Below the pieces are notes generated by a model. It was not told the DNA's origin. It did no database searches and worked only from the letters and a program-made list of their open reading frames with translations. A program made the translations under genes and the position numbers. Of a stretch of DNA of 11,649 nucleotides, positions 8,075-11,649 are shown piece after piece (position 1 is the first letter of the stretch; each line of letters begins with the position of its first letter). The stretch comes from Chloromonas sp. AAM2 (taxonomy: Eukaryota; Chlorophyta; Chlorophyceae; Chlamydomonadales; Chlamydomonadaceae), in the NCBI GenBank assembly GCA_004335635.1, contig QAXH01006708.1, forward strand, positions 1 through 11,649, in the 5' to 3' direction.

Positions 8075-8705
8075 CGGTAGGAATTAAAACCAGAGAGGAA
8101 AAGTGCCCCTGACATGAAGAGCCAGGCTGCTCAGCTAGCCACTCCCCGATCCTGCCGTGAGCTGTAGTAATGCTGGCTGAACCCACGCCCTCCAGCTGGT
8201 CACCGAGGCCCATGCTCTCTGCCATCCTGTAACACACAACCTTCAACACAAAATTTCACTCGCATGCCCCAAGTTCCCTACACTGTCGACGGAAGAGGAC
8301 CGGGGCCGATCTTGTAGGCGCGATTGAGGACAACGAGGTTACAGGGGACTTGGCTGCCATGGCTCGCTGGTTTGGAGAGGAGCACCACTGTAACAAAAAC
8401 CTGGTCAAAAGGCCGGTGCCAGCAACTTTGCCCTGGAAGCACCGGCCCAAAGCCACACTGCCGCAAGCACATGGCTAGAGAACGCCGTGCGTGGTGAAGG
8501 CTCCGCCAAGCTTGCTGCAGTGCACGAGAAAGGAACCCTAGAGTTCTTTTGGCCAAAACCGCCCCCGCCACAGGTCTGTCTGGGCGCTCGGGGTGTCCCC
8601 CTATCTGACCACGTGCAGTACGTACGACAGGCAATCAATCAAGCATGAAAGGGCAGCGAATAGCGCTGCACTCTAAGACCTCCTCACGGGTTTTAATTCC
8701 TACCG
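8075..8705 (+). mobile_element. TIR-bounded DNA element, copy B (631 bp) with perfect 16-bp terminal inverted repeats
   Basis: The left end CGGTAGGAATTAAAAC (8075-8090) is the exact reverse complement of the right end GTTTTAATTCCTACCG (8690-8705). Pairing continues imperfectly for about 8 more bases (GAGG blocks). ATG flanks both ends directly (8072-8074 and 8706-8708), a candidate 3-bp target-site duplication that could also be chance. It is collinear with copy A in direct orientation, 472 bp downstream. A 3-bp duplication is seen in PIF/Harbinger and CACTA-type elements, but the TIR does not start with CACTA and the assignment is open. Confidence 0.82.
8233..8663 (+). pseudogene. decayed internal coding region of element copy B
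   Basis: The first half lies in one frame (8233-8478, 81 codons without an early ATG) and includes ADLVGAIEDNEVTGDLA, MARWFGEEH and KRPVPATLPWK. The second half lies in another frame (8394-8648) and includes TAASTWLENAVRGEG, KGTLEFFWPK and PQVCLGARGVPLSDHV. It ends at TGA (8646-8648), where copy A keeps an AGA codon; the shared TAG follows at 8661-8663. The two copies agree in frame at the tail but differ by indels in the middle. I infer one ancestral protein of at least 120 residues, now frameshifted and prematurely stopped. It is unrelated by eye to the DDE transposase downstream. Confidence 0.5.
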
Positions 8706-8772
8706 ATGACACGTACGTGTAACTTGTATGCACACAGCAGCACTGTCGTGATCCAAGCCTTTTCCAAACAGG

Positions 8773-9514
8773 GTGGAAGGTAGTCCTGCTGGAAAACAAA
8801 CCCAGATGGCTTGGAATCACTGGCTAGAAATAGGTGGTGTCACACCTATCACACAGATCCCATGTTTCCAGGTAACCGGAACGCTGGCTGTTCGTGTTGC
8901 TGAGGCTGGGATTGACGAGGGCATCTGGTGCCCTCGACACCCAGGCAGTTTTTGTAGAACATGGTGTACGACTCCGCTATTGCCCTGCGCGCAGGTCAAG
9001 CGTGCACCACACACCTGGGCCAAAGCCCCCACGGGCGAGGAAATCAAGCACCTGTTGTCCAAGGTGGAGGCAGAGGTGAGGGTGGACCCCAGATGGACTG
9101 AGGGCTGGGTTCCAATCTTCAGTCTCAACGACGTGGCAGTGCACAAGTGCGCTGCCAAGGACTGGCACAGTGACTGACACGAGGGTGCTGGGGTCACAGG
9201 CAGCATTCTCTTTGTCCCACCATACAGTCCTGACTTGCACCAGGTCATAGAGCACGCCCGAGCTAACACATGCCAAGCGGTGGCAGGGGCTTCGACTGGT
9301 TAACAACTATCACAAGCTACCCTACAGGAGGATCCAGTCTATGTTCTTTGACCTGATTGCCTGCTTCAGTGCAGGGAACCCACCAGGCGCGATCATGAGA
9401 AACATAGACAAGCTGATGTTCAGAACTTACCCAAGTTTGTCTTTGTGGAGGCTGGCCAGCGCCCGAGTTCAGATGATGTTGTCTTGCAATTGTGCCATGC
9501 AGCACGGCAGCTGA
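8773..9514 (+). pseudogene. Tc1/mariner-type (IS630 superfamily) DDE transposase relic
   Basis: The frame beginning near 8773 encodes EEIKHLLSKVEAEV, then WVPIFSLNDVAVHKC, where the Asp at 9130-9132 fits the second catalytic Asp (usual form QQDNARxH). After an in-frame TGA (9175-9177) the same frame continues with ILFVPPYSPDLHQVIEH (9205-9255), the canonical PPYSPDLNPIEH block; the Glu at 9250-9252 is the third catalytic residue. Asp to Glu leaves 39 intervening codons, counting the stop. Near 9265-9295 coding shifts to the next frame (LVNNYHKLPYRRIQSMFFDL...), ending at TGA 9512-9514; the tail may shift again near 9430. The first catalytic Asp is not clear; a VFVEHGVRL segment in another frame (about 8950-8976) may mark its neighbourhood. 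Family members cut and paste DNA in the nucleus. This copy is inactive, and no terminal repeats were found for it. Confidence 0.78.
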
Positions 9515-9575
9515 ACCATGGCACACGCATGCACACGCTCAACAACTGTGAACCTAACTGTTGATTTGCGGCTAG

Positions 9576-9851
9576 AGCTGGCGCGTGCTTCTAAATGCTG
9601 GGGTTGTTGACACAAGTCGGTGCCATTTATGGGTACCCAAACTTGATTCGCACAGACGCAAGCAGGCCCGATGTGACGGGCCGAATATGTATGCCATTTT
9701 CTAGCAAACTGACTGCTCTTGCTATGCGCTGTTTAGGTATGTGCGCACGCTTGAGCTGGCAAGTGTACATGAAGTGTACATGAAGATCTGTAAGACCTTT
9801 ACGATCAAGCCTGCTGATTCCCTCACAGACCTCTGCAGTTCCTTAGAATAG
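9576..9851 (+). pseudogene. coding-like stretch with one in-frame TAG, unknown product
   Basis: One frame reads from after a TAG at 9573 to TAG 9849-9851, broken only by TAG at 9702-9704 (codon context TTC-TAG-CAA). The 3' half reads YALFRYVRTLELASVHEVY and ends in TDLCSSLE. The internal TAG is also part of ATTTTCTAG, a good splice acceptor, so 9705-9851 may instead be a terminal exon. Third-position G/C is unremarkable and the family is not recognised. Confidence 0.25.
9761..9782. repeat. tandem duplication AAGTGTACATG x2
   Basis: AAGTGTACATG occurs at 9761-9771 and immediately again at 9772-9782. The 11-bp period means it would shift a coding frame if recent. It lies inside the coding-like stretch 9576-9851. 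Confidence 0.7.
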
Positions 9852-10021
9852 GATGAATGCATACTGGCTATGACTGGTGGTGATGCGGTTTGTCTGGCCA
9901 GCCCTCAGCACAGATAGCCCATGCAAGGTTTTGCTCTACCATGCTCAGCCATGCCCACCTGTGAGCCCCGGCTCCATCCTACAGCAGCAGTAGAAACCGT
10001 GGCTCCAAGCTGTGCCCTCAC
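9852..10021. other. no gene recognised
   Basis: This would be intron or flank of the minus-strand block that begins at 10022. Nothing else is supported. Confidence 0.35.
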
Positions 10022-10262
10022 TTGCCATCCGCGGAGCTGCAATGCTCCAGCCCGCCATGTGTCAGGACTGCGTATGTTCTTGGAGCGGCCTGCAGCCTCC
10101 GTCTCCATCAGCAGAGCCTTCTTGTGGAGTGCGTAACAAACTGCGACTTGTCCTGGGCGTTCTTGGACTTCTTGTCCTTGTCCATAAAGCCATCATACCC
10201 GCAGCAGCGCCGCACAGTCTCATAATTCCCGGACGTGATGGAGCCCGCCCAGGTGGGGTCCT
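10022..10262 (-). CDS. minus-strand exon-like block, unknown protein, one frameshift
   Basis: Read on the minus strand, the block starts after TGCATGACAG (acceptor-like, phase 0). It encodes WAGSITSGNYETVRRCC, then GFMDKDKKSKNAQDKSQFV, with strong third-position G/C preference. It meets TGA at 10110-10108. One frame over, coding resumes without a gap (ALHKKALLMETEAAGRSKN, then DTWRAGALQLRGWQ) and ends at GTGAGG, a donor at 10021. The overlap suggests a small indel near 10115-10135. The block is Lys/Asp-rich and soluble. I do not recognise the family. With the block at 10440-10584 it probably belongs to one minus-strand gene, now apparently broken. Confidence 0.38.
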
Positions 10263-10303
10263 GTCATGCACACTGGAGTAGAGTGGAGGTATCCTACCCC
10301 ACA
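10252..10303. repeat. hairpin-family copy at an exon edge
   Basis: The left arm is GGTGGGGTCCTG and the right arm is GGTATCCTACCCCACA, with ATGCACACTGGAGTAGAGT between them. The arms are diverged. On the minus strand GTGTGCATGACAGGACCC matches the arm of the copy at 11574-11632 and overlaps the putative splice acceptor of the exon-like block at 10022-10262. Confidence 0.55.
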
Positions 10304-10321
10304 GCTCACAAGGCCAGGTGA

Positions 10322-10374
10322 TGTGGGGCAGGGTCCGCTGTTACCCACCATAGTGTGCGTGACAGGTCACCAGA
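10322..10374. repeat. hairpin-family copy
   Basis: The left arm TGTGGGGCAGGGTCC (10322-10336) is identical to that of the copy at 322 over 15 bases. The family core follows as CCATAGTGTGCGTGACAGGTCAC. The right arm is diverged. It lies within the putative minus-strand intron 10263-10439. Confidence 0.6.
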
Positions 10375-10439
10375 AGGTGCACTGACAAGCAGGCACCACA
10401 GACAGCAGCACAACACTGAACACTTCCACTGCTACTCAC

Positions 10440-10584
10440 TCCTTCACGTGCGTGTGCCAGATGTCTGAGCAGCGGTCGGGTGTTGCTGAGCTGGGAGTGG
10501 CCTTGGCGACATCCTTCTCGTATGTGGCCTGCATCTACGCACGGAGCTTGTCCGTTGTGGAACGCCACAGGGCCGAAGCAACCC
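10440..10584 (-). CDS. minus-strand exon-like block with in-frame TAG, unknown protein
   Basis: On the minus strand the block reads ALWRSTTDKLRA, then TAG (10537-10535), then MQATYEKDVAKATPSS and CSDIWHTHVK. It ends at the consensus donor GTGAGT beginning at 10439. About four fifths of the codons after the TAG end in G or C, clearly above the surroundings. The TAG could be a decayed CAG (Gln), or the ATG after it could be a start codon. It is probably joined to the block at 10022-10262 by an intron of about 177 nt, although the GTGAGT donor and the best acceptor are not in matching phase. No family is recognised. Confidence 0.36.
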
Positions 10585-10600
10585 CACAGGGCCGAAGCAA
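10565..10600. repeat. 17-bp direct repeat CCACAGGGCCGAAGCAA, period 19
   Basis: Identical copies lie at 10565-10581 and 10584-10600. The duplication overlaps the 5' edge of the minus-strand block at 10440-10584, so the true exon edge there is uncertain. Confidence 0.8.
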
Positions 10601-10627
10601 GACCACAAACTGGCAGTGACATGATGC

Positions 10628-10867
10628 GTGGGGCAGGGTCCCCTTTCATACCACTGTAGTGTGAAAGGTTGGACCTTACCCCACAGTGCTACCAGCAGAC
10701 CATGGCCACCACTGACATGCTGTGTGGTGCCGGGTCCCCTTCATACTACTATAGCACCTTACCCCTCAACAGCGCGGCACCATGTACAGAGACTATCAGC
10801 GACATGCTGTGTGGGGCAGGGTCCCCCTTCAAACACCTGTGGTGTGAAACAGTGACAGTACCCCACA
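10628..10867. repeat. tandem group of three hairpin-family copies
   Basis: Copies lie at 10628-10685, 10723-10766 and 10810-10867, with starts 95 and 87 bp apart. Each has a GTGGGGCAGGGTCCCC-type left arm and a TTACCCC- or GTACCCCACA-type right arm. Two have a second inner stem (CCTTTCA with TGAAAGG; CACC with GGTG). The spacers share CCAGCAGACCA, GGCCACCA and GACATGCTGTGTGG, so hairpin plus spacer was amplified as a unit of about 90 bp. Frames open across the array on both strands are treated as repeat by-products. Confidence 0.8.
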
Positions 10868-10888
10868 GGGCTTCCAGCAGACCACAAA

Positions 10889-10954
10889 GGCCACCAGCCG
10901 GTCAAGGACCACCCATTCGAATTTTGCGGCCACCAGCAGGTCAAGGACCACCCA
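10889..10954. repeat. 27-bp direct repeat, period 39
   Basis: The stretches 10889-10915 and 10928-10954 differ at one base (GGCCACCAGCC versus GGCCACCAGCA, then GGTCAAGGACCACCCA in both). The 39-bp period is divisible by three and would give a 13-residue repeat, but no independent sign of coding is seen. Confidence 0.8.
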
Positions 10955-11348
10955 AGCAAGTAGCCCACAACACACTTGCGTGCTTTGGCGTACCTGCGTC
11001 CTTGCGTGACCCAGTCGTTGTTGCTCTTGCTGGGCTGGCTGGCATCACACTGTCTACCACAGTCGTTGTAAACTCTGCATGCAGTATTTTGCATACCAAC
11101 ACACAATGTGCAGGGACAACGGGTGCTGTTGCATGCCATCAGCATGTGTTGGGAGCAGCAGTAAGTGTTGGGTGTTGGGTGCAACGCTGGCTGGGCTTGG
11201 CACCCCTGCAGGGCCACCCAGGGCATTGCGCGCAGTGGGGTGTTCTGCACCAAGAAAACACTGGGGAACCTTGCCTGGCACTTGTGACACATGCTTGCCT
11301 GAAATGCAATGTGCAAACAGTGATGGAGTGGTGACAAGGGCATTGTAG
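10955..11348. other. no gene recognised
   Basis: Long frames are open on both strands here, on the minus strand as 10759-11415 and 11054-11476. They overlap each other and the hairpin array and show no motif. I treat them as chance openness in a stretch poor in stop codons. Confidence 0.35.
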
Positions 11349-11519
11349 AGTACAGCGTGCCACAGCACAGTACCTGGTGTGCTGCGCGGCCCCGCAACAG
11401 CGGTGGTGGAGGCATATGATGCCTGTGCAGAGCGCGAGTGGGAGCGCTGGCGGGAGGACATAGATAGCGCTATCATGACTGATCCCAGACCTCATGGCTG
11501 CATGCAACAGCAAAATTGA
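11349..11519 (+). CDS. possible exon, charged helical segment, unknown protein
   Basis: The plus-strand frame opens after TAG at 11346 and ends at TGA 11517-11519. An acceptor-like CACAG (ending at 11370) precedes VPGVLRGPATAVVEAYD, then a strongly charged helix (AEREWERWREDIDSAI). Third positions favour G/C. There is no start codon, so it would be an internal or terminal exon. The minus strand is also open here but less protein-like. The family is not recognised. Confidence 0.3.
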   Translation, partial: STACHSTVPGVLRGPATAVVEAYDACAEREWERWREDIDSAIMTDPRPHGCMQQQN

Positions 11520-11573
11520 TGATGCCCCACTTGTGGACGCACATGGCTGCAGCACCAAAGCGCAGGTGTGCAT

Positions 11574-11632
11574 GTTGGGCAGGGTGCCCCTACCCCCGAC
11601 TACTGTGTGCATGACAGGACCCTACCCCACAC
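11574..11632. repeat. hairpin-family copy
   Basis: The left arm GTTGGGCAGGGTGCCC (11574-11589) and right arm GGACCCTACCCCACAC (11617-11632) flank a core GACTACTGTGTGCATGACA. This is the same family as 322-377 and 10628-10867, about 11 kb away from the first copy. Confidence 0.75.
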
Positions 11633-11649
11633 TGCCTGTCTTGGGGGCC

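Noticed and set aside
8830..8849. stem ATAGGTG...CACCTAT as a transposon end
   Set aside because: It is a 7-bp stem with a 6-nt loop and no matching copy near 9.5 kb, so it cannot be shown to be a terminal repeat of the transposase element.
9576..10537. reassigned stop codons (TAG/TAA read as Gln, as in some ulvophyte algae)
   Set aside because: The broken frames also contain TGA stops and true frameshifts, and some frames end sensibly at TAG. Pseudogene decay explains all of them.
10759..11415. 218-codon minus-strand frame and 221-codon plus-strand frame over the same DNA
   Set aside because: Both strands are open across the hairpin array and duplicated spacers. Repeats poor in stop codons explain both. 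No domain is visible.
1..11649. bacterial or phage origin, operons or CRISPR array
   Set aside because: No long collinear genes, no ribosome-binding sites and no regular repeat-spacer array. Splice-like signals and minisatellites point to a eukaryotic nucleus.

Overview
The window looks like nuclear DNA of a eukaryote, most plausibly a chlorophycean green alga of the Chlamydomonadales type (Haematococcus-, Dunaliella- or Chlamydomonas-like). This is inferred from style, not from a marker gene. G+C is slightly above half by eye. Reading frames are short and broken, and several end at splice-like GTGAG donors. Minisatellites and short hairpin repeats are abundant, and the hexamer GCATGC is over-represented. 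There are no operons, Shine-Dalgarno signals, tRNAs, rRNAs or CRISPR arrays. With this base composition, many open frames of 60-130 codons are expected by chance, so most were not called as genes.

Left part (1-4.4 kb): mostly repeat-rich intergenic or intronic sequence. It holds one clean hairpin repeat (322-377), two or three degenerate relatives, a ~70-bp minisatellite (1492-1716), several 9-19 bp direct repeats, and a striking cluster of seven GCATGC palindromes (4175-4266). Only weak exon-like fragments are visible: a minus-strand CxxC...CxxC piece at 616-750, an ambiguous stretch at 2855-3235, and a possible C-terminal exon at 3549-3700.

Middle (4.4-7.0 kb): a Glu/Gln-rich frame with degenerate ~13-residue repeats (4484-5023), then a probable multi-exon gene or gene relic (5872-6925). 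Its last exon encodes a coiled coil followed by a compact domain resembling, by eye, the C-terminal winged-helix region of D5-like viral and phage primase-helicases. A 20-bp near-palindrome overlaps its stop codon and a hairpin follows 13 nt later.

Right-middle (7.0-9.9 kb): a mobile-element graveyard. Two diverged direct copies of one TIR-bounded element lie at 7029-7603 and 8075-8705. Both carry the decayed remains of the same plus-strand coding region. Just downstream is a pseudogenised Tc1/mariner-type DDE transposase (8773-9514) with a recognisable PPYSPDL...IEH block, one in-frame stop and at least one frameshift.

Right end (9.9-11.65 kb): two GC3-rich minus-strand exon-like blocks are separated by a putative intron containing two hairpin repeats. 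Further copies of the same hairpin family (10628-10867 and 11574-11632) and minisatellite-like duplications follow, then one plus-strand exon-like fragment (11349-11519).

No intact, confidently functional gene can be asserted. The best-supported contents are the TIR element pair, the transposase relic and the hairpin-repeat family.
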